From positions 1-24,716 of the IMG/VR virus record IMGVR_UViG_3300043436_000661: DNA of 24,716 bases; one strand, 5' to 3'. Origin of the DNA: a virus. A program made the position numbers and the translations under genes. A model generated the notes under the pieces. It had not been told where the DNA came from, searched no databases, and was given only the letters and a program-made list of their open reading frames with translations. Numbering within the stretch: the first letter of the stretch is position 1; every line of letters starts with the position of its first letter. Below, piece after piece: positions 6,703-14,613 of the stretch.

Positions 6703-7674
6703 TTATTTTTTAGAAAATGCGTCTCTAAACGCGTTAAATTTTTCGTGAGCTGATAATTTAGTTTCTTTTAATTCCTCTTCGATAGGCTCAACTTCCACCT
6801 CTAAAGAATTTTTTAATTCTGCAATTACTTGCAACAATTCGTTAACTTTTTCATCTAACAAAGGTGTAACGATAGCAAGGATAGCTTCAGCGTCTGCTGT
6901 TGGGTCGACTGCCATTTCAACTTCTTCAGTTGCGACTTCTTCCTCAACAACTTCTTCCGTTGCCATTTCTACATCTTCTGTTACTTCTTCTTCGACTACT
7001 TCAGTTTCCATTACAACCTCTTCGGTTGGTGCATCTAATACCTCGATAACTTCTCCGCCTTTTACAACGTAGATTTTACCTTCGATTAAGTGCTCTCCAT
7101 CTGGTAACTTCATACTATATTGATTATTTAATTCCGTCTTTTGTTCGTTCAATTTCATACCTAAGAAACCTTCAATCGAAAATCCTACTTGGTTACTCTT
7201 TACAAGTTCGTTGTAGTAATCTTCGTCAGTTACTTGAGCTGTTAACATCAAAGTACCTTTTGGTACGTCAATTCCGTACGCTTTCGCTTTGTCGTTTTTA
7301 GGGTCTTGAACTATCCACGCTTCCAATACATAAGCAGGGACTTTATTTTCCGCATCATGTTCGATGTTAAAAATATCTTTGTTAGATAAGTTTGCCATAA
7401 ACTTAGCGTGTATCTTTTCAATCTCTTCGGCTGTAAATGAAACATAGTACTCTTCGCCCTCGTCGTTTCTGTAAATTTCCATAGGAATCATAGCAGGTGC
7501 AACGATACGCATTTTAACCTCGTCAGCGAAGTACATTTGTTCGTGTGAATTGAACGCTACTCCTTTAACTTTAACCGCAGGACGTGACGTAAAAGCAATC
7601 ATTTCGATTCCTAAGTCCTCGCCCTCGCTATATTCAGGGTCAATAGTAATTTTGTAAGTAGGCAATTTATCCAT
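6703..7674 (-). CDS. XkdF-like prohead protease with scaffold-like C-terminal extension
   Basis: The first 200 residues match the XkdF/Peptidase_S78_2 group. They include IAFTSRPAVKVKGVAFN (about 26-42), NIEHDAENKVPAYVLEAWIV with likely catalytic H106, and NQVGFSIEGFL with likely nucleophile S166. Residues about 217-255 are a repetitive acidic run of E, V and T. Residues about 260-300 look like a coiled coil (ILAIVTPLLDEKVNELLQVI), and a basic tail ends FRDAFSKK. I read the C-terminal third as a fused scaffold that is removed during head maturation. It is directly upstream of the capsid gene. The ATG at 7674 is preceded by ACATAATAAGT, one of four related start-adjacent motifs, and lies back to back with the rightward chaperone pair. 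Confidence 0.82.
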   Translation of the reverse strand: MDKLPTYKITIDPEYSEGEDLGIEMIAFTSRPAVKVKGVAFNSHEQMYFADEVKMRIVAPAMIPMEIYRNDEGEEYYVSFTAEEIEKIHAKFMANLSNKDIFNIEHDAENKVPAYVLEAWIVQDPKNDKAKAYGIDVPKGTLMLTAQVTDEDYYNELVKSNQVGFSIEGFLGMKLNEQKTELNNQYSMKLPDGEHLIEGKIYVVKGGEVIEVLDAPTEEVVMETEVVEEEVTEDVEMATEEVVEEEVATEEVEMAVDPTADAEAILAIVTPLLDEKVNELLQVIAELKNSLEVEVEPIEEELKETKLSAHEKFNAFRDAFSKK

Positions 7675-7685
7675 ACTTATTATGT
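7675..7685 (-). promoter_or_regulatory. Copy of the ACATTATAAGT start-adjacent motif
   Basis: ACATAATAAGT lies directly before the ATG at 7674 (minus strand) and differs at one base from the copies at 11920 and 17879. The protease gene is the first leftward gene after the inverted chaperone pair, so a local start of transcription may be needed here. Confidence 0.4.
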
Positions 7686-7713
7686 AGATATAAAATTATT
7701 TGTTCAAAAATTG

Positions 7714-7721
7714 TATATTTG
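7714..7721 (+). promoter_or_regulatory. Candidate -7 element TATATTTG for the rightward gene pair
   Basis: TATATTTG matches TAnnTTTG exactly and ends 15 bases before the ATG at 7737. No TTG lies at the usual 17-23 bases upstream (TTTG at 7699-7702 is only 11 bases away), so the promoter would be of the -7-only type or need an activator. The pair has no other visible source of rightward transcription. Confidence 0.45.
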
Positions 7722-7736
7722 TTAAAAAATTAGTAT

Positions 7737-8279
7737 ATGGTAACAATTGGAAAAAATGAAATCCCTAACAAATCAACTGAGTTGAGCGTTAAGCAATTTA
7801 CAAAAGTCAATGAAATTTTAAGAAGTGAAAACGAACCAATTGAAAAATGGTATCAAATCTTTACTTACTTAGGTGCGGACGAAAGCGACATTAACGACTT
7901 AGAATTTGACGAGTTCAAAGAGGTTGTTCGTCTTTTTAACGATAGCGAAAGTAAGGACTTAGAAATTCAACGCACTATTGAAATTGACGGATATACTTAC
8001 GAAGCGTATAAGGAAGAGTTTAAGGTATCTGTAAAAGACTTAAAAGCAATTGAAAAGCTAATCGCTAAAAATCCTAATTCGTACATCGCTGAAATGGTTG
8101 CAGTGTTGTATAAGCGTACCGACTTAACAGAAAAAGAACACTACGAACCTGCACACATCAAACACAAAACTACTTTGTTCGCTGACCAAAAGGCATCGTT
8201 TGCTTTACCTATCATTTGGCACGTTGCTAAGAAAATGACGAATGAAATAGAAAAAGCTGATGATGAAAGCGTGGCATGA
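7737..8279 (+). CDS. Probable tail assembly chaperone, first component
   Basis: This 180-residue protein is acidic and helical, with no membrane segment. The part VKQFTKVNEIL (about 19-29), followed by EKWYQIFTYLGADESDINDL and FDEFKEVVRLF, resembles the small chaperone encoded just ahead of tape-measure genes in many phages (lambda gpG-like). Such proteins coat the unfolded tape measure while the tail tube polymerises. The gene and its partner are the only genes on the plus strand, inside an otherwise leftward operon. The last 20 bases overlap the next gene, whose start (ATGATG at 8260) is in another frame. The function is inferred from pattern, pairing and nearby tail genes. Confidence 0.6.
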   Translation: MVTIGKNEIPNKSTELSVKQFTKVNEILRSENEPIEKWYQIFTYLGADESDINDLEFDEFKEVVRLFNDSESKDLEIQRTIEIDGYTYEAYKEEFKVSVKDLKAIEKLIAKNPNSYIAEMVAVLYKRTDLTEKEHYEPAHIKHKTTLFADQKASFALPIIWHVAKKMTNEIEKADDESVA

Positions 8280-8982
8280 CGTAACAGTCGAAACATTCAT
8301 GGAGTTAAGGGGGTTGGAAACAATCCCTTTCGATTCTCCATTTGATTTAGAACTTGAAAGGCTTTCAATCTTAACCGATACCGACATCGAAGAGTTGCAA
8401 AATTTAGACCTATCCGAGTTTAGCGCATTGACTAAAGAGTACGCTTGGGTAAAATCAGCACCTGCAAAGAACTTCAAACAAGAAATAAATGGGTTTCACT
8501 TCAAAGAATGGTACACGCTTGGGGAGTTTATCGACTTAAACCATCTATTTGAAAACGAAGCGCAAAACTTTGACAAGATTTTAAGCATTTTATTCCGAGT
8601 TTTTAAACAAGACGAATGGGGAAACCGTGTTTTTGAGCCTTTACAGTTTGACTTAGAACAACGCAAACACGAATTTAAAGACGTTCTAATCAACGATTGC
8701 TTTGGTGGTGTGGTTTTCTTTGTTGAGTTTAGGGATAACTTCTTAAAAGTGTACGAAAATCTATTTAATCCTGTTGTTGAAAGTGACGAATTAGACGAAA
8801 ACGAACTTGACCAAGAGGACATAAAAGCCGAAGAAGAGGAAAAGAAACTATCTAAGTTTAGCTGGGAACGTTTAATCTTTGATTTGAGCGGTGGGGATTT
8901 GACAAAGGTAGACCAACTTACTGACCTACCTATTATCTTAGTGTTTAATATGCTTTCAATGAAGCAAACTTACGGAATTTAA
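8260..8982 (+). CDS. Probable tail assembly chaperone, second component
   Basis: The 240-residue product overlaps the preceding gene by 20 bases in a different frame (+1 relative to it). The C-terminal 45 residues, with FSWERLIFDLSGGDLTKVDQ (about 200-219) and a final LPIILVFNMLSM, follow a W-x(7)-GGD-x-x-K pattern that I associate with the C-terminal part of tail assembly chaperones. An acidic linker (about 172-198, rich in D and E) precedes it. This two-part design recalls lambda gpG/gpGT, although here the second frame has its own ATGATG start, so translational coupling is simpler than frameshifting. Its stop shares the palindrome TTAA (8979-8982) with the stop of the opposing gene, and no terminator separates them. 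Confidence 0.58.
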   Translation: MMKAWHDVTVETFMELRGLETIPFDSPFDLELERLSILTDTDIEELQNLDLSEFSALTKEYAWVKSAPAKNFKQEINGFHFKEWYTLGEFIDLNHLFENEAQNFDKILSILFRVFKQDEWGNRVFEPLQFDLEQRKHEFKDVLINDCFGGVVFFVEFRDNFLKVYENLFNPVVESDELDENELDQEDIKAEEEEKKLSKFSWERLIFDLSGGDLTKVDQLTDLPIILVFNMLSMKQTYGI

Positions 8983-9419
8983 AAGAACGGTGTTTGTGGT
9001 GCTTTTGGTAAATTCGGATAAGGACTATCAATCCAATTGAATTGAATGCTAACTTTCGGGTTGTTAAGTATTCGAGCCATTTCCAAAAGAGGGTATTTCT
9101 TAAACTGCCATGCGATATATTCCTGAGTTACTTCAGCAAGAATAGCTTGTACATCGCTACGTCTTAACCAATTATCTGTAATCGAGTAAGGCGGTATCAT
9201 TTGTTTGCCATCTCTTTCTGTTCCCTCATCTAAAAATAAATAGTAAAACATAGCGTTAATCGTCATGTTAATCGTGTTTAATTCGTCCCCAGTCATCGCT
9301 GAAATTCTAATCGAATCATATAACGCACCATCAGCATACAACCCAAGCGATAAAATCTCTTGCTGTAATGCTCTCGCTAACTTGTTTCTTGTAGCGTATT
9401 GAACTTTAAAATTTGCCAT
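8979..9419 (-). CDS. Tail completion/neck protein, HK97 gp10-like
   Basis: The 146-residue protein has the general plan of HK97 gp10-type tail completion proteins. A basic helical N-terminus (YATRNKLARALQQEIL) is followed by LYDSIRISA (about 33-41), a strand pair (INMTINAMFYYLFLDEG) and IPPYSITDNWL. In other phages these proteins finish the head-proximal end of the tail or join it to the neck. It follows a tail-terminator-like gene by 2 bases in a leftward operon. Its stop overlaps that of the opposing chaperone gene by 4 bases, so the two transcripts converge with no spacer. The family match is moderate; that it is a virion gene is likely. Confidence 0.6.
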   Translation of the reverse strand: MANFKVQYATRNKLARALQQEILSLGLYADGALYDSIRISAMTGDELNTINMTINAMFYYLFLDEGTERDGKQMIPPYSITDNWLRRSDVQAILAEVTQEYIAWQFKKYPLLEMARILNNPKVSIQFNWIDSPYPNLPKAPQTPFF

Positions 9420-9421
9420 GT

Positions 9422-9865
9422 TTAATCTCCTATCTCAAATGGTATGTCCTCAACACAGTATTGGTCAACTTCAAACGTGATACTCATTTGCCACCCCGCT
9501 ACGTAATCTAAATCAAAATTATTGACGGGGATTAATGTAGGTGCTTGAGCGTCTATGCTTAAATCTGTCCCCTGACTAAAGTACAAATATAAGTCATTTA
9601 AAATTAAGTTCGTATCACTTAAAATAGTGTTTATATTAGCGCGGTCTTTTTGTATAATATCCACACAGTAAATATCCATAGCAAAGATATTTGTATTCTC
9701 GCCCATCGTTTGACTAATAGGAACGTAAAAAACAAGCGGATACTTTTCATTTAAGGTGCTAAAGTTTGGCATCTGTTCTCTGAACTCCCCCGCGTTTTTC
9801 TTAATCTGTAAATGTTGTTGACAAAACACGTCAATCGCATTTAATAGTTTTATGTAGCTTGTCAT
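9422..9865 (-). CDS. Probable tail terminator/minor tail protein
   Basis: This 147-residue protein has a helical N-terminus (YIKLLNAIDVFCQQHLQI), a beta-strand region around YPLVFYVPISQTM (about 40-52), AMDIYCVDIIQKDRANINTI, and a final strand WQMSITFEVDQYC. The alternating strand-helix plan and small size fit tail terminator proteins, which cap tube growth, but I cannot confirm the family. It lies between the tape measure gene (4-base ATGA overlap) and a gp10-like gene (2-base gap), which supports a role in tail completion. Confidence 0.55.
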   Translation of the reverse strand: MTSYIKLLNAIDVFCQQHLQIKKNAGEFREQMPNFSTLNEKYPLVFYVPISQTMGENTNIFAMDIYCVDIIQKDRANINTILSDTNLILNDLYLYFSQGTDLSIDAQAPTLIPVNNFDLDYVAGWQMSITFEVDQYCVEDIPFEIGD

Positions 9866-11919
9866 AGTGTAGAACCTAAATCAATTATTTTCATTTTATT
9901 TTGTGTCGCTGTAATTTCAGTCTCACTTACAACCGCCTGAACTGTTACCGTTTGATTTGATTGCATTGATTGACCTGTTAAATTGTTCGCGTTGTTTCCT
10001 TGTCCAAACATATTAATTGACGGTGTAGCTACCGAAGCACTTGAGGCACTTGCTGAAGTACCGCCACCACCACCCGAAGCCGATGCACTCGGGTTGCTTA
10101 ACAATGCTTTAGCCTTAGCTACGTTCGTTAAGATTTGAACGATACCCGAAGCATATTGTGCTATTCCTGCACCACCTGCTGTTACTGCATTTAATGGATT
10201 TGCTTGAGACATTGCAACGAGTGAACTAATAGCCTTTGCAGTATCGATTGCGATTTGAACTAAAGCAGTAGCCTTTTGGAATTTCTCGAGTTTCTTTTGG
10301 TCATTTATGAATATGTTTCCAAGTTGAGAAAGTCCCGAGTTAATATCACTTGCAAATTGAATCTTTGCGTCACGTTCTGCCTGTGCATCTGCTATCTTTT
10401 TAAGAGCGTATTTCTTTTGTATTTCGGCTGTCTCTTTTCCGATTTGCTCTTCGATTGCTGTTGTATCTTTTTCATACAACTTAGCCTCTTCGATTAACTT
10501 AGCATATTTAGCACGTACTGCATTTACTTCTTGTTCTTCAGCACTCAACTGAGCATTAGAAATGGTTTGTTGTTGTGTGTTGTAACGCTCTAAAAATTCG
10601 TTGTATGCTTCTATCTCTTTTTCTTGTTGTTCTTTTGTTAAAGCGTCTAACTTTTCTTGCTTAGCTTTTTCGATGTTTCCAAGTTCTAAAGCTTGTTGTG
10701 CTTCAAGTTGTTTTTTAATAGCTGTTCTTTCAGTATCTAAATATTTCTCATTTGCTAAAGTTTCTGCAATAGCACGCTTATACTTCAAATTTATAGTAGC
10801 AATTTCTTTAGCTTCGCCCTCTGCCATTATAGCTATTTTACCGTCTTCAAGTAAACGAGCTACTTCTAATCTATTTTTTGCGTCTTCCTTTTCTTCTTGT
10901 TTTCTTTTTTCTCTTGCTGATTTACCCGCTTCAAGACTTTTCTTATGCGCTTCGTCCTCAGTTTTTTGAGCATCTACAACGTGTTTCTTTTTAATGTACT
11001 GTATTTCATTGTTTGAGGTAGTCATTAAAGTACGTTGTTCTTTTAGTTTCGCTTTTAAATCTGCGACCTCTTTAGCGTCATAGTCTCCTGAAGCAACCAT
11101 ATTTTGGATTCGCATTTGGTAAGCCTTTGCATAAGCATAAGCAGTCGCTTTGATTAAGCGTTGTTTTTCAAGTTCTAACTTGTAAGTGCTTTTACCCTCA
11201 AGTTGAGCCATTCTTATTTCTTGGTCAATTGCTGTGATTCTTTTATCGGAAGCATCTTTGTAAGCATCTGCTTTTTTCTCTTGCGCTTGCATTGACCTTT
11301 CTGCAGCTTCTTCTTCAGCAAATGAAGTTAAGCCTAACCAATCTAAGAAATCTTTTATATTTTGAATTACTACCATAATAGCATCGCCAATAGCTCCGAA
11401 GAAATCGCCTATTGCTTTTAATACGGGTTTTAATAAACCAAGTTTAGACATCAACGCTACAATAATAGCAACAATACCCGCAATGATAGCACCTATTAAA
11501 AAAATTGGATTTGTTAAAAGTGTAGCACCAAACGAAACGAAAGCCTTTGCCATCGTTCCAACAATAGAAATCAAACCTTTCATTTGCGTCCCTATTTCTT
11601 GAGGGCTAATTGACTTTAAAGAAGTTGCAAATAATTTAGCTGAATTAGAAGCCCCGTCAAAATCTAAGTCACGTATTTGACTACCCATTAAGCCTAAAGC
11701 ATTGCTTGTACTTTCAAATTTTGAACCAGTTGAAAATACTGCTACTTGCTCGTTTGCGTCTTTTAGTCTATCGTTTAATTCCCCCGCTCTTTGTGCAAGT
11801 TGTTGCATTTGTTCGGGGTCGGTAGCACTTGCTAATTCCCCTTTTATTTCTCGTATTTCCTTTTTCAGTTGCTGTAACCCGCCTAACTTAATCGGAATTT
11901 CTATTGCTTGTTGTGCCAT
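9862..11919 (-). CDS. Tape measure protein
   Basis: At 685 residues this is a long, low-complexity helical protein. It has an N-terminal coiled-coil region (about 10-60, LQQLKKEIREIKGEL), a glycine- and isoleucine-rich hydrophobic segment (about 125-187, LIGAIIAGIVAIIVAL), then long charged coiled coils rich in K, E, A and Q (about 200-530). The end is Ala/Ser/Gly-rich and disordered, with SASASGGGGG. This is the classic plan of a siphovirus tape measure, which sets tail length and helps DNA entry. By the usual 0.15 nm per residue the tail would be roughly 100 nm. The ATG at 11919 is preceded by ACATTATAAGT, as in three other late genes. Confidence 0.92.
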   Translation of the reverse strand: MAQQAIEIPIKLGGLQQLKKEIREIKGELASATDPEQMQQLAQRAGELNDRLKDANEQVAVFSTGSKFESTSNALGLMGSQIRDLDFDGASNSAKLFATSLKSISPQEIGTQMKGLISIVGTMAKAFVSFGATLLTNPIFLIGAIIAGIVAIIVALMSKLGLLKPVLKAIGDFFGAIGDAIMVVIQNIKDFLDWLGLTSFAEEEAAERSMQAQEKKADAYKDASDKRITAIDQEIRMAQLEGKSTYKLELEKQRLIKATAYAYAKAYQMRIQNMVASGDYDAKEVADLKAKLKEQRTLMTTSNNEIQYIKKKHVVDAQKTEDEAHKKSLEAGKSAREKRKQEEKEDAKNRLEVARLLEDGKIAIMAEGEAKEIATINLKYKRAIAETLANEKYLDTERTAIKKQLEAQQALELGNIEKAKQEKLDALTKEQQEKEIEAYNEFLERYNTQQQTISNAQLSAEEQEVNAVRAKYAKLIEEAKLYEKDTTAIEEQIGKETAEIQKKYALKKIADAQAERDAKIQFASDINSGLSQLGNIFINDQKKLEKFQKATALVQIAIDTAKAISSLVAMSQANPLNAVTAGGAGIAQYASGIVQILTNVAKAKALLSNPSASASGGGGGTSASASSASVATPSINMFGQGNNANNLTGQSMQSNQTVTVQAVVSETEITATQNKMKIIDLGSTL

Positions 11920-11930
11920 ACTTATAATGT
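11920..11930 (-). promoter_or_regulatory. Copy of the ACATTATAAGT start-adjacent motif
   Basis: ACATTATAAGT lies directly before the tape measure ATG on the minus strand, identical to the copy at 17879. The gap to the upstream tail gene is 21 bases, whereas most neighbouring genes overlap. Confidence 0.45.
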
Positions 11931-11940
11931 ATAGTAAAAA

Positions 11941-14613
11941 TTAAATGTACAACGTAACTGTAATTATAAAGCTACGTGTGTAATCGCTTGGTAAGATATT
12001 GTTTTCGTGGCTTCCGCTTTTGTAGGTATTGATAAAAAGGTTATCGCCCTCGCAGTAATATTCTACCCAGTCCTTGTCTAAAATTCCGTTCGTGTTTTCA
12101 ATGCTGTAAACTACATTCTCAAACGAATCAGTAATCCCGTAATCCTCAAGGCTAAAACCTGACAAAGCGTATTCTCCTTTATCAATGTAACTTGGTGTGA
12201 TATTAAACCCAAAAGTATTAATCAACTCCACAACCTCAGGCGCATTAGTTCCGCTTTGTGTTAGCTTAGCTACATACACCTCTTTTTTAAGTTGTGGCAC
12301 ACCGTTAATGACATTCGCTGTAATTGACTTTACAAAACTTTCGCCATCGTTTGCTGTTTGTCCTATTTCTCCCGTTACAGAACCGCCACCGCTTACCACG
12401 TTGTTGTTTTTAAAGAACTTGTCAATCACATCGCCTATTACTTGAGTAGTTCCAGTATAAGGTTGTTTAGGTTTTGTCTTGAATGGTGGTAAGTCTACTT
12501 CGTCGTCAATTGTTAAAAGTTCAACTTTCGTTAGTTGGTTCGTGTTTGCGTTGTAATCATTGATTGAATTAATTGACCACCAACTGTTATTGATACGTAT
12601 TTTGTCATTCAACTTTAGATTAGCTATGTCGTTCGCTCTTAAATCAAAATAAGCGGTTAACATTTTACCCTTGTTTATTTGGTTTACTGTACGTCTCCAA
12701 TAAATATTATAAAGGTTATTCGCTGTAATGCTTAACGGATTGTAAAAATAATAATCACACGTTGCGTAGTTGATGTCAAATGTAGGTGTTAACGGATTGT
12801 CAAAGTGAGTAGCGTATGAATAGTGATTATCTGTTACCGTGCTACCTACGTAATTCTCAATGATATAATTTGCAGTCGAAGTAGTCAACTCTCCATCGTA
12901 CAAAATACGTATGTTAGTGTTCGGACTTGCACCGCTCAACGCAGGAACGTAAGCTCCAAAAGTGGTTTTTAAAATTGGTGTTGGGCTAAATGTTAATTCC
13001 TTGCGCTCTTCGTCTTTGATGTATTCGTTGTCAAAAGTAAATGATACTTGACCATATACTTCGTTAATCTGAGCAAAGTAAGTTTTGTTAATATCGTCCG
13101 AATCCTGCTTATATGAAAGTGTTAGTTTCTTTTTTGTTAGTTCGGGTAAGAATGTAATTGATTGCTCACGGTCTTTTGCGAGTTTCTTAGTCCAATCCTT
13201 AACAGCTCCGCTATCGTAGTAATTATCGCGTGTGATTAGTATTAAGTTATTCGGGTTTGTCGGGTCAATGTCAACGTACAAATTGTACATATTGAATATC
13301 GACTTAATGAAATCCGATTGACGAATCTTTTTAGGTACGTACAAATTGACATCAACTGTTGAGTTGTATCCTGTGATATTGGAACTTGGCGTGAGTGTAG
13401 CTTCGAATCCTGTAACGTCCCACTTAAAACCCATATTGTAAATTGTGCTTCCATTAACAAAAGAACCAATAGCTATATTTTCTAAAAACAATACAAATTT
13501 TATATCGTCAGTTGCTGAGATATTTGTTAGTTGTATGTTTGTTAAAACTGAAACGCTTATAATTTGAGTTAAACCAGTAGGTATAGAAGTTGTCGGTGTG
13601 TATGTAGTTTGGTTTGCTTGTACTGTTTGAACTAATACGTTGTTTTTGAAAACTCGTATTTTTAATTTGTGCGTTACATTTCCATTAGCCCCAAAATCTG
13701 ACAACGTCAAAGCTACTCCTGAAGTATTATTAAAACTAACACTATAAGAAATTGGAATCGATACGTTTATACTTTCGCCACTGCCTAAATTGAAAGGGCT
13801 ATTATATACGCCTGTTGTTGGGTCGAATAAGTTATAAGCGTCTTGCGTCTCAGTAACACCCGAAATACTTGTATTTGAGGTTTGAGACATATAAGAAATG
13901 TAATTATTACTTACTGTAAATGTTTTATTAAACACCACATTGTAAGGCGTGAAATCCGTCTTATTAACATCTCCATTAAAAGGAATTAACAACCTTTCAA
14001 AACGTTCGTTTGCTATTGTAGCCCATGAATAACTAAACCCAGCACGTGCAAAAATCCTATCGAAGTATTCTTTCGCAAAGATAGCAGGTTTAAACTCTTT
14101 TAGTGGGTATGTGTTTAACGGTGCGTATGGTAAAATATATTTGTATTTGTCCGTGTTTGAAAAGGTATTGATAACCTCATCAGCTGTGAGTAAGTGATTA
14201 AAGTCGCTAAAGTCTAAGTCAGTCAATTCAGCACTTCCCAACTTTGTAAAAAAATCACTTTGCGAATCTTTTACGATTACGCTATATTCTACGTCCTGCT
14301 CAAAGTTGCTTGTCGATTGTAATTTGTTTACCGCTATCAATTGTAAGTAAGCATCTTCGACGATTGGAATTTCGTCTTGTAATACCGTGCAACGTGTTAA
14401 GGCGTTTATGTTAAACGTACCAGTCTGAATGTTGATGTCGTATAAATGACCTAACAATTGATTGTTATTATCGTCCCCTACTAAAGTAATCGTTTTTGAA
14501 AACGTACCTTTTCGCGTACTTACATCTCGAATGTCGGAAACCTTAAACGTAATTGGAAAGTTTGACGTGTCCTTTACATTTAGGTATCCGTTTTCTATTT
14601 GTATCTTAACCAT
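11941..14613 (-). CDS. Large tail protein, probable tail hub/baseplate-like component
   Basis: The 890-residue product begins with a region I recognise from Bacteroidota phages, with IRDVSTRKGTFSKTITL (about 28-44) and NNQLLGHLYDINIQTGTFNI. This is followed by a long beta-rich body, and YVPKKIRQSDFIKSIFNMYN (about 425-450) resembles a tail-hub domain turn. The C-terminal part holds a Gly/Ser linker (NNVVSGGGSVTG) and further strands. The size, the position beside the tape measure and the beta content suggest a central part of the tail tip, possibly the distal tail/hub, acting at adsorption. No enzymatic motif is visible. It overlaps the preceding tail gene by 8 bases. Confidence 0.65.
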   Translation of the reverse strand: MVKIQIENGYLNVKDTSNFPITFKVSDIRDVSTRKGTFSKTITLVGDDNNNQLLGHLYDINIQTGTFNINALTRCTVLQDEIPIVEDAYLQLIAVNKLQSTSNFEQDVEYSVIVKDSQSDFFTKLGSAELTDLDFSDFNHLLTADEVINTFSNTDKYKYILPYAPLNTYPLKEFKPAIFAKEYFDRIFARAGFSYSWATIANERFERLLIPFNGDVNKTDFTPYNVVFNKTFTVSNNYISYMSQTSNTSISGVTETQDAYNLFDPTTGVYNSPFNLGSGESINVSIPISYSVSFNNTSGVALTLSDFGANGNVTHKLKIRVFKNNVLVQTVQANQTTYTPTTSIPTGLTQIISVSVLTNIQLTNISATDDIKFVLFLENIAIGSFVNGSTIYNMGFKWDVTGFEATLTPSSNITGYNSTVDVNLYVPKKIRQSDFIKSIFNMYNLYVDIDPTNPNNLILITRDNYYDSGAVKDWTKKLAKDREQSITFLPELTKKKLTLSYKQDSDDINKTYFAQINEVYGQVSFTFDNEYIKDEERKELTFSPTPILKTTFGAYVPALSGASPNTNIRILYDGELTTSTANYIIENYVGSTVTDNHYSYATHFDNPLTPTFDINYATCDYYFYNPLSITANNLYNIYWRRTVNQINKGKMLTAYFDLRANDIANLKLNDKIRINNSWWSINSINDYNANTNQLTKVELLTIDDEVDLPPFKTKPKQPYTGTTQVIGDVIDKFFKNNNVVSGGGSVTGEIGQTANDGESFVKSITANVINGVPQLKKEVYVAKLTQSGTNAPEVVELINTFGFNITPSYIDKGEYALSGFSLEDYGITDSFENVVYSIENTNGILDKDWVEYYCEGDNLFINTYKSGSHENNILPSDYTRSFIITVTLYI

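Noticed and set aside
6910-7030. Direct repeats of cttcttc/cttcttcg type
   Set aside because: They encode the acidic Glu-Glu-Val repeats of the protease tail and have no spacer-repeat structure, so they are not CRISPR or a regulatory array.
8205-8822. Minus-strand frames opposite the chaperone pair
   Set aside because: They would restore uniform leftward coding, but their proteins are Ser-rich shadows with no starts, while the plus-strand frames are full length, acidic and tightly packed with their neighbours.
9585-9592. TATATTTG on the minus strand inside the tail-terminator-like gene
   Set aside because: There is no TTG at the correct spacing and it lies within a coding frame with no start following closely, so it is probably chance.
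10276-10969. Plus-strand frames opposite the tape measure
   Set aside because: They are antisense images of Lys/Glu/Ala-rich coiled-coil codons, giving Phe/Ser/Cys-rich nonsense proteins.
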